The position numbers were made by a program, and so were the translations under genes. From Mycolicibacterium senegalense (GTDB taxonomy: Bacteria; Actinomycetota; Actinomycetes; Mycobacteriales; Mycobacteriaceae): a stretch of 64,000 bases of DNA. Location of the stretch: assembly GCF_019645875.1 (NCBI RefSeq), contig NZ_CP081000.1, forward strand, positions 4,154,001 through 4,218,000, given 5' to 3'. The notes under the pieces were generated by a model. It was given only the letters and a program-made list of their open reading frames with translations, did no database searches and was not told the DNA's origin. Positions 8,381 through 17,183 of the stretch are shown here, piece by piece. Within the stretch, counting starts at the first letter, position 1. Each line of letters starts with the position of its first letter.

Positions 8381-9366
8381 TTCTTCTGCTCCTGTGCCGA
8401 GCCCGCCGCCGACGTCGTCGCCTGGGTTTCCGCGACAGCGGTCGGGTGGATGACGTCTCCGGCTGCGGCGACCGACGCATCCGACGAGGTCACCACGCCG
8501 GCGCGGCGAAGCGCTCGCACCACCCGTACCCGCAGCCGCCTACCGACGTCGAACTGTTTGCCCGGCAGGGTGCGCGCCACCATCCGCAGGTTCACCGTGT
8601 CCAGGCCGATGCTCTCCACGCCCATCAACTGCGGCTTGTCCAGCAGCAGCTTCGACAGCTCGCCATCTTCGGCGGCCTTCTCCGCCACATCGTTGAGCAC
8701 ATCGTTGACCAGGTTGAGGTCAGCACTGACCGGCACCGGGATGTCGACGACGGCGCGCGCCCAGTCCTTCGACAGGTTCAGCGCCTTGACGATCTGCCCG
8801 TTGGGCACGGTGTACATCTCCCCCTCTGAGGAGCGCAGTTTCGTGACTCGCAGCGTGACGTCCTCGACGGTGCCCTCGGCCTCGTTGGCCGCCGCGATCG
8901 TCAACCGAACCAGATCACCGAAGCCGTACTGCTTCTCGGTGATGATGAAGAACCCGGCGAGCAGATCCTGCACGATGCGTTGGGCACCGAAACCCAGTGC
9001 GGCACCGAGCACGGCGGCCGGAGCGACCAGGGACGCGACGGGCACTTCGAGAGCGTCGGTCACCTCGACGAGCACGATGATGAACAACACCGCCACCGAC
9101 ACCCAGGAGATGACCGAGGCAACCGCCTGCCGGTGTTTGGCGCTCTCCGAGCGCACCAGCTGATCGCTTTCCTGGTATTCGGCGTCGATCCGGCGCACCA
9201 CGCGTTGCGCGGCCCAGTTGATGAACCGCGCGGCGAGCAGACCGCCGATGATCAGCAGGGCGATCCGCAGGCCCGTGGTCAGGATCCAGACGCCGATCTC
9301 GCCGTGCCAGAAATCGTGCCAGCGGTCGGCGAGCGGCAGGGCGATCAGCGTGTTAGTCGTCTTCAT
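8377..9366 (-). CDS. Small-conductance mechanosensitive channel, MscS family
   Basis: 329 residues. An N-terminal helix pair is followed by the pore-lining helix with Ala/Gly packing (LVAPAAVLGAALGFGAQRIVQDLLAGFFI, given here in two parts: residues LVAPAAVLGAALGF then GAQRIVQDLLAGFFI) and the beta domain beginning YGFGDLVRL. The C-terminal domain holds the MYTVPNGQIVKALNLSK segment. Such channels open under membrane tension to release solutes during osmotic downshock. It overlaps the end of prfB by 14 bases and is overlapped in turn by the next gene. The Ala/Gln-rich tail is variable in the family. Confidence 0.93.
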   Translation of the reverse strand: MKTTNTLIALPLADRWHDFWHGEIGVWILTTGLRIALLIIGGLLAARFINWAAQRVVRRIDAEYQESDQLVRSESAKHRQAVASVISWVSVAVLFIIVLVEVTDALEVPVASLVAPAAVLGAALGFGAQRIVQDLLAGFFIITEKQYGFGDLVRLTIAAANEAEGTVEDVTLRVTKLRSSEGEMYTVPNGQIVKALNLSKDWARAVVDIPVPVSADLNLVNDVLNDVAEKAAEDGELSKLLLDKPQLMGVESIGLDTVNLRMVARTLPGKQFDVGRRLRVRVVRALRRAGVVTSSDASVAAAGDVIHPTAVAETQATTSAAGSAQEQKK

Positions 9367-10462
9367 CTTTTCTGTTGCGCCATCTGATCCCCGCTTCCAG
9401 GAATCCGTCGATGTCTCCGTCCAGGACCGTGGCAGGGTTGCCGACCTCGTACTCCGTGCGCAGGTCTTTCACCATCTGGTAGGGGTGCAAAACATAGGAC
9501 CGCATCTGGTTGCCCCACGAGCTGCCGCCGTCGCCCTTGAGTGCGTCCATCTCGGCGCGCTCCTCCAAGCGCTTGCGTTCCAGGAGCCGGGCCTGCAGAA
9601 CGCGCATCGCCGCGACCTTGTTCTGCAGCTGCGACTTCTCGTTCTGACAGGTCACCACGATCCCGGTCGGGATGTGGGTGAGCCGGACCGCCGAGTCGGT
9701 GGTGTTCACCGACTGCCCGCCGGGACCGCTGGAGCGGTACACGTCGACGCGCAGGTCACCTTCCGGGATCTCGATGTGGTCGGTGGTTTCCACGACGGGA
9801 AGCACCTCGACGTCGGCGAACGACGTCTGCCGGCGGCTCTGATTGTCGAACGGGCTGATGCGCACCAGCCGGTGCGTGCCCTGCTCGACCGAGAGGGTGC
9901 CGTAGGCGAACGGGGCGTGCACGGCGAACGTCGCGCTCTTGATCCCCGCCTCCTCGGCATAGGACGTGTCGAAAACCTCGACCGGATAGTCGTGCTTCTC
10001 GGCCCAGCGGATGTACATCCGCATCAGCATCTCGGCCCAGTCCGCGGCGTCGACGCCACCGGCCCCGGAGCGGATGGTCACGACGGCTTCGCGTTCGTCG
10101 TACTCCCCCGAGAGCAGGGTGCGGACCTCGAGGGTCTCGATCTCCTCGCGCAGCTTGGCCAGCTCTGAGTCGGCCTCGGCGACCTCTTCTTCACCGCCTT
10201 CCTCGGCGGCGAGTTCGAACAGCACCGGCAAATCATCGACACGCTGACGCAGGTCCTGCACCCGGCGCATCTCGCTCTGTGCATGTGAGAGCTCACTGGT
10301 GACCTTCTGAGCACGGGCCTGGTCGTCCCAGAGGTTCGGATCGGAGGCCTGCTGCTCGAGCATGTCGATCCGCTGGCGCAGGCCATCGATGTCGAGCACC
10401 CGCTCCACGGTCGTCAGGGTGGTGTCGAGTGCGGCTACGGCGGCTTGGCGGTCTGGATCCAC
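9353..10462 (-). CDS. prfB: Peptide chain release factor 2 (RF2)
   Basis: 369 residues. The stop-codon recognition motif SPF is at 203-205 (RLVRISPFDNQ) and the catalytic GGQ at 248-250 (SSGPGGQSVNTTDSAVR). It releases the finished peptide at UAA and UGA codons. The gene is one uninterrupted frame, so it does not use the +1 programmed frameshift known in enterobacterial prfB. It is the first gene of the minus-strand operon to mscS, ftsEX and smpB. Confidence 0.97.
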   Translation of the reverse strand: MDPDRQAAVAALDTTLTTVERVLDIDGLRQRIDMLEQQASDPNLWDDQARAQKVTSELSHAQSEMRRVQDLRQRVDDLPVLFELAAEEGGEEEVAEADSELAKLREEIETLEVRTLLSGEYDEREAVVTIRSGAGGVDAADWAEMLMRMYIRWAEKHDYPVEVFDTSYAEEAGIKSATFAVHAPFAYGTLSVEQGTHRLVRISPFDNQSRRQTSFADVEVLPVVETTDHIEIPEGDLRVDVYRSSGPGGQSVNTTDSAVRLTHIPTGIVVTCQNEKSQLQNKVAAMRVLQARLLERKRLEERAEMDALKGDGGSSWGNQMRSYVLHPYQMVKDLRTEYEVGNPATVLDGDIDGFLEAGIRWRNRKDEDD

Positions 10463-10611
10463 GAATGTTCAGGGTACCCGGCGGCATTTCGGGGGCAGTT
10501 CTCTCCGACTCGCGGCAGCGCCGACGATCTGTGTTTAGAGTCGGTTGGTACCCGGCCCAGCACGCCAAGAGCCGGGCTGTAACGGCTTTTCCGCTCGTAA
10601 GAAGGCAGGGT

Positions 10612-11982
10612 ATGCGCCCATATCACGTAGCGATCGTCGGCTCCGGCCCCTCGGGATTCTTTGCTGCCGCATCGTTGCTGAAGTTCGCCGATTCGCCCGA
10701 CTCCGACCGCGATGTGCGCGTCGACATGCTCGAGATGCTGCCAACCCCATGGGGCCTGGTGCGTTCAGGGGTGGCCCCGGACCATCCGAAGATCAAGTCG
10801 ATCAGCGCGCAGTTCGACAAGACCGCAGCCGACGCCCGGTTCCGGTTCTTCGGCAACATCAAGGTCGGCGAACACGTCACGCCGGGCGAGCTGGCGCAGC
10901 GCTACGACGCGGTGGTCTATGCCATCGGCGCGCAATCCGACCGGGCCCTGAATATCCCCGGCGAAGAGTTGCCGGGCAGTGTGGCCGCCGTCGATTTTGT
11001 CGGCTGGTACAACGCCCACCCCCATTTCGACGGCATGGCGCCCAATCTCGCCGGCGGACGCGCGGTGGTGGTCGGCAACGGCAACGTCGCACTGGACGTG
11101 GCGCGCATCCTGGTCAGCGATCCGCAAGCCCTGGCCAACACCGATATCGCCGACCACGCACTGGCCTCACTGGACACCCGCGGGGTCGAAGAGGTGGTCG
11201 TGATCGGCCGCCGGGGCCCGTTGCAGGCGACGTTCACCACCCTGGAACTGCGCGAGTTGGGCGACATGGAAGGGCTGGTCGACGTCGACGTCGTCCTCGA
11301 CCCCGCCGATTTCGCCGGCATCACCGACGACGACCTGGAAGCGGCGGGCAAGACCGTCAAGCAGAACATCAAGGTGCTGCGCAAGTATGTCGACGAGCCA
11401 CCCCGAGAAGCCAAGCGGCGCATCGTTTTCCGATTCTGCACCTCCCCCGTCGAATTGCGCGGCGAGGAGCGGGTCGAGTCGATCGTGCTGGGCCGCAACG
11501 AACTTGTACGCGACGACAACGGCCGCGTGGTGGCCAAGGACACCGGGCAGCGTGAAGAGTTGCCGGTCCAGTTGGTGGTACGGGCAGTCGGTTACCGCGG
11601 CGTGCCGACACCGGGCCTGCCGTTCGACGAACGCTCCGGGACGATTCCGCACACCGACGGCCGAATCGAGGGCAGCCGCAACGAGTACGTGGTGGGCTGG
11701 ATCAAACGCGGACCGTCCGGCGTGATCGGCAGCAACAAGAAGGATTCACAGGAGACCGTCGACACCCTGCTCGACGACCTACGTGCCCGCGGCGTCGACG
11801 AGCGCGGCGCGGAGTACACCACCGAACTGGCCGAATGGCTGCTCGAACACCAGCCCAAGCTCGTCACCGGCGAGCACTGGCAGCTGATCGACGCGCATGA
11901 GCGCGCCGCCGGCGAGTCGCTGGGCCGACCGCGAGTGAAGCTGGCCAGCGTGGCCGAGCTACTCCGGATCGGGCACGCCTGA
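10612..11982 (+). CDS. fprA: NADPH-ferredoxin reductase FprA
   Basis: 456 residues, the same length as M. tuberculosis FprA. It has an N-terminal FAD-binding motif (VAIVGSGPSGFFAA), an NADPH-binding motif (AVVVGNGNVALDVARI), and the conserved TPWGLVRSGVAPDHPKIK stretch of the adrenodoxin reductase family, with VVGWIKRGPSGVIGSNKKD near the C-terminus. It passes electrons from NADPH to ferredoxins, for example for cytochrome P450s. The frame is open upstream, but the ATG at 10612 with AAGGCAGGG before it gives the known N-terminus. It is divergent from prfB. Confidence 0.96.
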   Translation: MRPYHVAIVGSGPSGFFAAASLLKFADSPDSDRDVRVDMLEMLPTPWGLVRSGVAPDHPKIKSISAQFDKTAADARFRFFGNIKVGEHVTPGELAQRYDAVVYAIGAQSDRALNIPGEELPGSVAAVDFVGWYNAHPHFDGMAPNLAGGRAVVVGNGNVALDVARILVSDPQALANTDIADHALASLDTRGVEEVVVIGRRGPLQATFTTLELRELGDMEGLVDVDVVLDPADFAGITDDDLEAAGKTVKQNIKVLRKYVDEPPREAKRRIVFRFCTSPVELRGEERVESIVLGRNELVRDDNGRVVAKDTGQREELPVQLVVRAVGYRGVPTPGLPFDERSGTIPHTDGRIEGSRNEYVVGWIKRGPSGVIGSNKKDSQETVDTLLDDLRARGVDERGAEYTTELAEWLLEHQPKLVTGEHWQLIDAHERAAGESLGRPRVKLASVAELLRIGHA

Positions 11983-12336
11983 TCAGACCGGAGGCGGCAC
12001 GTCCGGCGCGAAGGCCCACTTGTCCGGGTTGCCCGGCGAATAGACCACCGGCATCAGTGCACCCATGGTCGGCCACTCGTTCACGTCGACGGCCATGCGC
12101 CGATAGACGACGTGCTCGCTGACCGTCGGCCCGGTGATGACACCGGTGATCGTGACGAACTGCTCCCCCGTCGCGTCCGGACGCGGACTCACTCCGGTGA
12201 CCAGCAACGTGCCGTGCGCCATCTCACCGCGAATTCCGCGGCGCTGCATGATCCGTGGCGCCAACAGCACCACCAGTGCGCCCACGAGCAAGAGGAGTAT
12301 GCCGATTTCCCACACCAGGCCATGGTAGGACTGCAC
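11983..12336 (-). CDS. Small conserved membrane protein, function unknown
   Basis: About 117 residues. One hydrophobic helix near the N-terminus (EIGILLLLVGALVVLLAPRI) is followed by a basic patch (MQRRGIRGE) and a cytoplasmic beta-rich region with TLLVTGVSPRPDATGEQFVTI (shown as TLLVTGVSPRP and EQFVTITGVI), VVYRRMAVDVNEWP and VVYSPGNPDKWAF. There is no good ATG: GTG codons at 12336 and 12315 are the likely starts, and the longer is listed. It directly abuts the fprA stop codon in convergent orientation and is divergent from hisN. The domain is not recognised. Confidence 0.7.
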   Translation of the reverse strand: MQSYHGLVWEIGILLLLVGALVVLLAPRIMQRRGIRGEMAHGTLLVTGVSPRPDATGEQFVTITGVITGPTVSEHVVYRRMAVDVNEWPTMGALMPVVYSPGNPDKWAFAPDVPPPV

Positions 12337-12415
12337 CCATGAGCACCCGAAGGCGAACACGAGCAAGGATCGCAGCGAGGCACGAGCGAGGACCGCAACG
12401 AGTGGGAGCCGAGGC

Positions 12416-13198
12416 ATGAGCACCGTCGCAGATGACTTGACGCTGGCCCTCGAATTGGCCGACCAGGCCGACTCCTTGACCATGGACCGCTTCGGTGCCC
12501 TGGATCTGCGCATCGAGACCAAGCCCGACCTGACCCCCGTCACCGACGCCGACCGTGGCGCCGAAGAATCGTTGCGGGCCGCCCTCGCCAGCGCCCGCCC
12601 CGGCGACACGGTGTTCGGCGAAGAGTTCGGCGGGACAACGACTTTGACCGGCCGCCAGTGGGTGATCGATCCGATCGACGGCACCAAGAACTTCGTCCGC
12701 GGCGTCCCGGTGTGGTGCACGCTGATCGCCTTGCTGGAAGACGGCGTCCCGACCGTCGGCGTGGTGAGCGCCCCGGCCCTGGCCCGGCGCTGGTGGGCAG
12801 GGTTGGGACAGGGGGCCTTCGGCTCGTTCGCCGGCGCGACTCGCAAACTCTCGGTGTCAGGGGTTACCGATCTCGCTTCGGCAAGCCTGTCGTACTCAGA
12901 CCTCACCACGGGCTGGGATGACCGCCGCGACAGCTTCGTCGAACTCACCGACGCGGTGTGGCGGGTGCGCGCCTACGGTGACTTCTGGTCGTACTGCATG
13001 GTCGCCGAAGGCGCGGTCGACATCGCCTGCGAGCCCGAGGTGAAGCTGTGGGACATCGCCCCGCTCGACATCCTGATCCGCGAGGCCGGCGGTACGTTCA
13101 CCAGCATCGACGGGGCTCCCGGGGCACACGGGGGTAGCGCGCTGGCAACCAATGGACTGCTGCACGACGCGGTGCTGGCCAGGCTTTCCGCCGGCTGA
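12416..13198 (+). CDS. hisN: Histidinol-phosphatase, inositol monophosphatase family
   Basis: 260 residues with the metal-binding motifs of the IMPase superfamily: GEEFGG (68-73), WVIDPIDGTKNF (82-93) and the C-terminal WDIAPLDILIREAGG. The closest recognised actinobacterial group is HisN (Rv3137-like), which dephosphorylates histidinol phosphate in histidine synthesis. Gene order next to fadE24 supports this. Another IMPase substrate cannot be excluded from the sequence alone. The ATG at 12416 is chosen because the N-terminus then matches the family length. Confidence 0.88.
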   Translation: MSTVADDLTLALELADQADSLTMDRFGALDLRIETKPDLTPVTDADRGAEESLRAALASARPGDTVFGEEFGGTTTLTGRQWVIDPIDGTKNFVRGVPVWCTLIALLEDGVPTVGVVSAPALARRWWAGLGQGAFGSFAGATRKLSVSGVTDLASASLSYSDLTTGWDDRRDSFVELTDAVWRVRAYGDFWSYCMVAEGAVDIACEPEVKLWDIAPLDILIREAGGTFTSIDGAPGAHGGSALATNGLLHDAVLARLSAG

Positions 13199-13219
13199 GC
13201 GGCGACGGTCCGACTGGGT

Positions 13220-13243
13220 GGCGCCGGCTGCGAAGCCGGCGCC
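13220..13243 (+). terminator. Hairpin after hisN
   Basis: A perfect 10-bp GC-rich stem (GGCGCCGGCT with its complement) closes a GCGA loop 21 bases after the hisN stop and is followed only by CCTTT. It is a likely mycobacterial-type terminator without a long U tract. Confidence 0.6.
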
Positions 13244-13334
13244 CCTTTGCGCAGGTGAGGGCACCTCTCGCGGTTGGTTGACACCGGAGCTGATGCGGTC
13301 CCGGCGGGTGTGAAGTTGGTAACAGATGGCCTAC

Positions 13335-13350
13335 CTTACTCCGGAGTAAG
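13335..13350 (+). promoter_or_regulatory. 16-bp perfect palindrome before fadE24, probable operator
   Basis: CTTACTCCGGAGTAAG reads the same on both strands and lies 42 bases before the fadE24 ATG. Its size and symmetry suit a TetR- or GntR-type dimer. The regulator is not encoded next to it. Confidence 0.65.
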
Positions 13351-13392
13351 ATACGGTCAGATGCGTCGCCACGACCAACAGAGGCAGCTGAC

Positions 13393-14790
13393 ATGACCAA
13401 CACCCTGCCGTCCAAGAACGGCACCCCATCCCGTCCCTCCAGCTCCGGCCGGCAAAGCGCCGTCGGGCTGCACAAGCACAAGCGGACAGCGACCGACATC
13501 GGGTTGGCGCTGATCACGCCCCTGGTCGGCCAGGAGTTCCTGGACCGCTACGGCCTGCGGGACCCGCTCAATCGCAGCCTGAAATACGGTGTGAAGCAGG
13601 TCTTTTCGACCGCGGGTGCGGCCACGCGCCAGTTCCAGCGGATCCAAGGGCTGGGCAAGGCGCCCACCCGGCTCAAGGCCAGCGGGGCCGACTACTTCGA
13701 TCTGACCCCCGACGAAGACCAGCAGATGATCGTCGAAACGGTCCGGGAGTTCGCGGAGGAAATCCTGCGCCCGGCCGCGCACGACGCCGACGAGGCCGCG
13801 TCCTACCCTGCGGATCTCATCGCCAAGGCCGCTGAACTGGGCATCACCGCTGTGAACGTGCCCGAGGACTTCGACGGCATCGCCGAGCACCGCAGTACCG
13901 TGACCAACGCTCTGGTCGCCGAGGCGCTTGCCTATGGCGACATGGGCCTGGCCCTGCCGATCCTGGCACCCGGCGGTGTCGCCGCATCACTGACCCACTG
14001 GGGCAGCGCCGATCAGCAGGCCACCTATCTCAAGGAATTCGCCGGCGAGAACGTGCCGCAGGCTTGTGTCGCGATCGCCGAACCGCACGCCCTGTTCGAC
14101 CCCACCGCACTCAAGACCACCGCGGTACGCACCCCCAGCGGTTACCGGCTGTCCGGCGTCAAATCGCTGATTCCGGCCGCAGCTGACGCCGAATTGTTCA
14201 TCGTGGCAGCACAATTGAACGGCAAGCCGGCGTTGTTCATCGTCGAGGCGTCGTCACCGGGCCTCACGGTCAAAGCTGACCCGAGCATGGGCATCCGTGC
14301 CGCGGCACTGGGCCAGGTCGAGCTCGACAACGTGGCGGTACCGCTGACCAACCTGCTGGGCGAGGACGGTGCGACCGACCAGGATTACAGCGAGGCCATC
14401 GCACTGTCCCGGCTGGGCTGGGCCGCGCTGGCCGTCGGCACCTCACACGCGGTGCTCGACTACGTCATCCCCTACATCAAGGAACGCCAGGCCTTCGGCG
14501 AGCCGATCGCCCACCGCCAGTCGGTGGCGTTCATGACGGCCAACATCGCCATCGAGCTCGACGGCCTGCGGCTGATCACCTGGCGCGGCGCCGCGCGCGC
14601 CGAGCAGGGCCTGCCGTTCGCCCGTGAGGCGGCGCTGGCGCGCAAGCTCGGCACCGACAAGGGCATGCAGATCGGCCTGGACGGCGTGCAGCTGCTGGGC
14701 GGCCACGGTTACACCAAGGAACACCCGGTCGAGCGCTGGTACCGCGATCTGCGGGCCATCGGCGTCGCCGAGGGTGTCGTAGTCATTTAG
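13393..14790 (+). CDS. fadE24: Acyl-CoA dehydrogenase FadE24
   Basis: 465 residues. A family-specific N-terminal extension of about 100 residues precedes the acyl-CoA dehydrogenase domains (DLTPDEDQQMIVETVREFAEE onward, shown in part). It keeps both FAD-binding motifs, KERQAFGEPI and QLLGGHGYTKEHPVERWYRD, and has a glutamate in VAEGVVVI at the very C-terminus, where the chain ends early. It stands 30 bases before fadE23. Such neighbouring mycobacterial FadE pairs can form alpha2beta2 heterotetramers in fatty acid or sterol side-chain oxidation. The N-terminal start at 13393 follows a GAGG-type ribosome site. Confidence 0.93.
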   Translation: MTNTLPSKNGTPSRPSSSGRQSAVGLHKHKRTATDIGLALITPLVGQEFLDRYGLRDPLNRSLKYGVKQVFSTAGAATRQFQRIQGLGKAPTRLKASGADYFDLTPDEDQQMIVETVREFAEEILRPAAHDADEAASYPADLIAKAAELGITAVNVPEDFDGIAEHRSTVTNALVAEALAYGDMGLALPILAPGGVAASLTHWGSADQQATYLKEFAGENVPQACVAIAEPHALFDPTALKTTAVRTPSGYRLSGVKSLIPAAADAELFIVAAQLNGKPALFIVEASSPGLTVKADPSMGIRAAALGQVELDNVAVPLTNLLGEDGATDQDYSEAIALSRLGWAALAVGTSHAVLDYVIPYIKERQAFGEPIAHRQSVAFMTANIAIELDGLRLITWRGAARAEQGLPFAREAALARKLGTDKGMQIGLDGVQLLGGHGYTKEHPVERWYRDLRAIGVAEGVVVI

Positions 14791-14820
14791 CCCGGGCCCT
14801 AACGAACCGAAAGACTAATC

Positions 14821-16041
14821 ATGGCAATCAATCTGGAAATGCCCCGCAAGTTGCAGGCGGTCATCGAGAAGGGCCACCAGGGCGCCGCCGAGATGCTCCG
14901 CCCGATCTCGCGCAAGTACGACCTCGCCGAGCACGCCTACCCGGTCGAGCTGGACACGCTGGCCACGCTGTTCGAAGGCATCTCGGAAGCCAAGACGATC
15001 TCGTTCGCCGGCGCCGAGGCGTTCCGCGACGACGCCAACACCAAGGGCGAGAAGGTCACCGTCAACGGCGCCAACATGTCCGCACTGCTCAACGCCCTCG
15101 AGATCAGCTGGGGCGATGTCGCCCTGCTGCTCTCGGTGCCGCGTCAGGGCCTTGGCAACGCCGCCATCTCGTCGGTGGCCACCCCCGAGCAGCTCGAACG
15201 CCTCGGCAAGGACGTGTGGGCCGCGATGGCCATCACCGAGCCCGGTTTCGGCTCCGACTCGGCGGCTGTGTCGACCACCGCGGTGCTCGACGGCGACGAG
15301 TACGTGATCAACGGCGAGAAGATCTTCGTCACCGCGGGGTCGCGGGCCACCCACATCGTGGTGTGGGCGACGCTGGACAAATCGTTGGGCCGCGCGGCGA
15401 TCAAGTCGTTCATCGTGCCGCGTGAGCACCCCGGGGTGACCGTCGAGCGCCTGGAGCACAAGCTCGGCATCAAGGCGTCCGACACCGCGGTGATCCGCTT
15501 CGAGAACGCCCGCATTCCCAAGGACAACTTGCTGGGCGATCCGGAGATCCACGTGGAGAAGGGTTTTGCGGGGGTCATGGAGACCTTCGACAACACCCGT
15601 CCGATCGTGGCGGCCATGGCGGTGGGCATCGCCCGCGCCGCCCTGGAGGATCTGCGCGCCATCCTGACCGAGGCCGGCATCGAGATCTCCTACGACAAGC
15701 CGGCCCACGCGCAGAGTGCCGCCGCCGCGGAGTTCCTGCGGATGGAGGCCGACTGGGAGGCCGGGTACCTGTTGACCGTCCGCTCCGCGTGGCAGGCCGA
15801 CAACAGCATCCCCAACTCCAAGGAAGCCTCCATGGGTAAGGCCAAGGCTGCCCGGGTGGCCAGCGACATCACCCTCAAGGCTGTCGAAATGGCCGGAACC
15901 GTGGGCTATTCCGAGCAGACCCTGCTGGAGAAGTGGGCCCGCGACTCCAAGATCCTCGACATCTTCGAGGGCACTCAGCAGATCCAGCAGCTGGTGGTCG
16001 CCCGCCGTCTGCTGGGCCTGTCCTCGGCCGAATTGAAGTAG
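14821..16041 (+). CDS. fadE23: Acyl-CoA dehydrogenase FadE23
   Basis: 406 residues. It has the substrate/FAD loop ITEPGFGSDSAAVSTTAV and the catalytic glutamate region LDIFEGTQQIQQ. The usual RxxFG motif for FAD pyrophosphate binding is missing (the segment reads ILTEAGIEISYDKPAHAQ) and the QxxGGxGY motif is degenerate (EMAGTVGY). FadE24 retains both. The two proteins therefore look like complementary halves of a heteromeric enzyme. Co-transcription with fadE24 is likely given the 30-base gap and the same orientation. Confidence 0.93.
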   Translation: MAINLEMPRKLQAVIEKGHQGAAEMLRPISRKYDLAEHAYPVELDTLATLFEGISEAKTISFAGAEAFRDDANTKGEKVTVNGANMSALLNALEISWGDVALLLSVPRQGLGNAAISSVATPEQLERLGKDVWAAMAITEPGFGSDSAAVSTTAVLDGDEYVINGEKIFVTAGSRATHIVVWATLDKSLGRAAIKSFIVPREHPGVTVERLEHKLGIKASDTAVIRFENARIPKDNLLGDPEIHVEKGFAGVMETFDNTRPIVAAMAVGIARAALEDLRAILTEAGIEISYDKPAHAQSAAAAEFLRMEADWEAGYLLTVRSAWQADNSIPNSKEASMGKAKAARVASDITLKAVEMAGTVGYSEQTLLEKWARDSKILDIFEGTQQIQQLVVARRLLGLSSAELK

Positions 16042-16052
16042 CGTCCTCTGCG

Positions 16053-16110
16053 CGAGCAGACGCGAATGTCCCCGAAACACACCAGTTTCGGGGACATTTG
16101 CGTCTGCTCG
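16053..16110. terminator. 26-bp inverted repeat after fadE23 carrying the CGAGCAGACG element
   Basis: Arms 16053-16078 and 16085-16110 match at 25 of 26 positions with a 6-base loop. The outer ends read CGAGCAGACGC, a sequence that recurs at 46930. It lies between the convergent fadE23 and antigen 85 genes and probably ends transcription in both directions. Confidence 0.65.
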
Positions 16111-16142
16111 GCCGGTTAAGGTGAGGACCCTCGCGGCCCGGT

Positions 16143-16190
16143 AGACACAGAATTGCCCCAAGTCCGAAGACTTGGGGCAATTCTGTGTCT
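16143..16190. terminator. Perfect 22-bp inverted repeat, bidirectional terminator
   Basis: Arms 16143-16164 and 16169-16190 are exactly complementary with a CGAA loop. It lies 15 bases from the stop codon of the antigen 85 gene, in tandem with the hairpin at 16053-16110. Confidence 0.7.
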
Positions 16191-16205
16191 GTTCGCGGGG
16201 GCTGC

Positions 16206-17183
16206 TTAGCCGAGCACCCGCTGCAGGTCCGGAACCATGGCCTGCAACTGCTGACCCCAGTAGGCCCAGTTGTGGGTACCGGCATCCGGGAAGTTGAACA
16301 CACCGTTGGTGCCACCCGCGGCGATGTAGTTGTCCTGGAACGTCCGGTTGGTGCGGATGGTCAGGCCTTCGAGGAAGGTGGCAGGCAGGTCGCCGCCGCC
16401 GAGCTCGTTGGGCTGGCCGTTACCGCAGTAGATCCAGAGCCGGGTGTTGTTGGCCACCAGCGTGGGGATCTGCACCATCGGGTCGTTGCGCTTCCAGGCG
16501 CTGTTCGGGTCCTCGGTCGGGCCCCACATGTCGTTGGCCTTGTAGCCGCCGGCGTCACCCATGGAGATGTTGATCAGGAACGGCCACCAGCCCTCGGAGG
16601 GGTTCAGGAAGCCCGACATCGAACCGGCGTAGATGAACCGGTCGGGGTGGTACGTCGCCAGGATCAGCGCGGCGGAACCGGCCATCGACAGGCCGATCGC
16701 GGCGTTACCGGTCGCGGCGACGTCGCGGTTGGCGGCCAGCCACTGCGGAAGCTCGCTGGTCAGGAAGGTCTCCCACTTGTACGTGGTGCAGCCGGCCTTA
16801 CCGCAGGCCTGGTTGTACCAGTCGCTGTAGAAGCTCGACTGACCGCCGACGGGCATGACAACCGACAGGCCACTGTCGAGGAACATCTCGAACGCGTTGG
16901 TGTTGATGTCCCAGCCGTTGTAGTCGTCCTGAGCGCGCAGGCCGTCGAGGAGGTACACCGCGTGCGAACCCGGCCCACCGCTCTGGAACTGAATCTTGAT
17001 GTCGCGGCCCATCGACGGCGACGGGACCATCAGGTATTCCACCGGCAGACCCGGCCGGGAGAAGGCTCCCGCGGTCGCCGACCCGCCGGCAACGCCGATC
17101 AAGCCAGGCAGCAACAGCGCTGCCACAGCCGCCACCGTCATGCGGCGTGCCCAATGGCCACGAATCTTGTCAATGAAGGTCAT
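16206..17183 (-). CDS. Antigen 85-family mycolyltransferase
   Basis: 325 residues. The signal peptide ends at TAGA and the mature protein starts FSRPGLPVEYLMVPSPSMGR, as in FbpA/FbpB. Catalytic residues are Ser166 (mature 126) in GLSMAGS, Glu272 in TFLEGL and His304 in GTHNW. KWETFLTSELPQWL and WGPTEDP are conserved. It transfers mycolic acid between trehalose monomycolates or onto arabinogalactan outside the membrane. The middle (GFLNPSEGWWPFLIN) differs from the classical FbpA, FbpB and FbpC, so the exact paralog is left open; remembered M. smegmatis synteny suggests the fbpB locus. The ATG at 17183 is preferred to an upstream in-frame start because it gives a normal signal peptide. Confidence 0.92.
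   Translation of the reverse strand: MTFIDKIRGHWARRMTVAAVAALLLPGLIGVAGGSATAGAFSRPGLPVEYLMVPSPSMGRDIKIQFQSGGPGSHAVYLLDGLRAQDDYNGWDINTNAFEMFLDSGLSVVMPVGGQSSFYSDWYNQACGKAGCTTYKWETFLTSELPQWLAANRDVAATGNAAIGLSMAGSAALILATYHPDRFIYAGSMSGFLNPSEGWWPFLINISMGDAGGYKANDMWGPTEDPNSAWKRNDPMVQIPTLVANNTRLWIYCGNGQPNELGGGDLPATFLEGLTIRTNRTFQDNYIAAGGTNGVFNFPDAGTHNWAYWGQQLQAMVPDLQRVLG

Noticed and set aside
9353..10462. Programmed +1 frameshift in prfB
   Set aside because: The gene is a single open frame from start to stop with no internal UGA, so no frameshift is needed.
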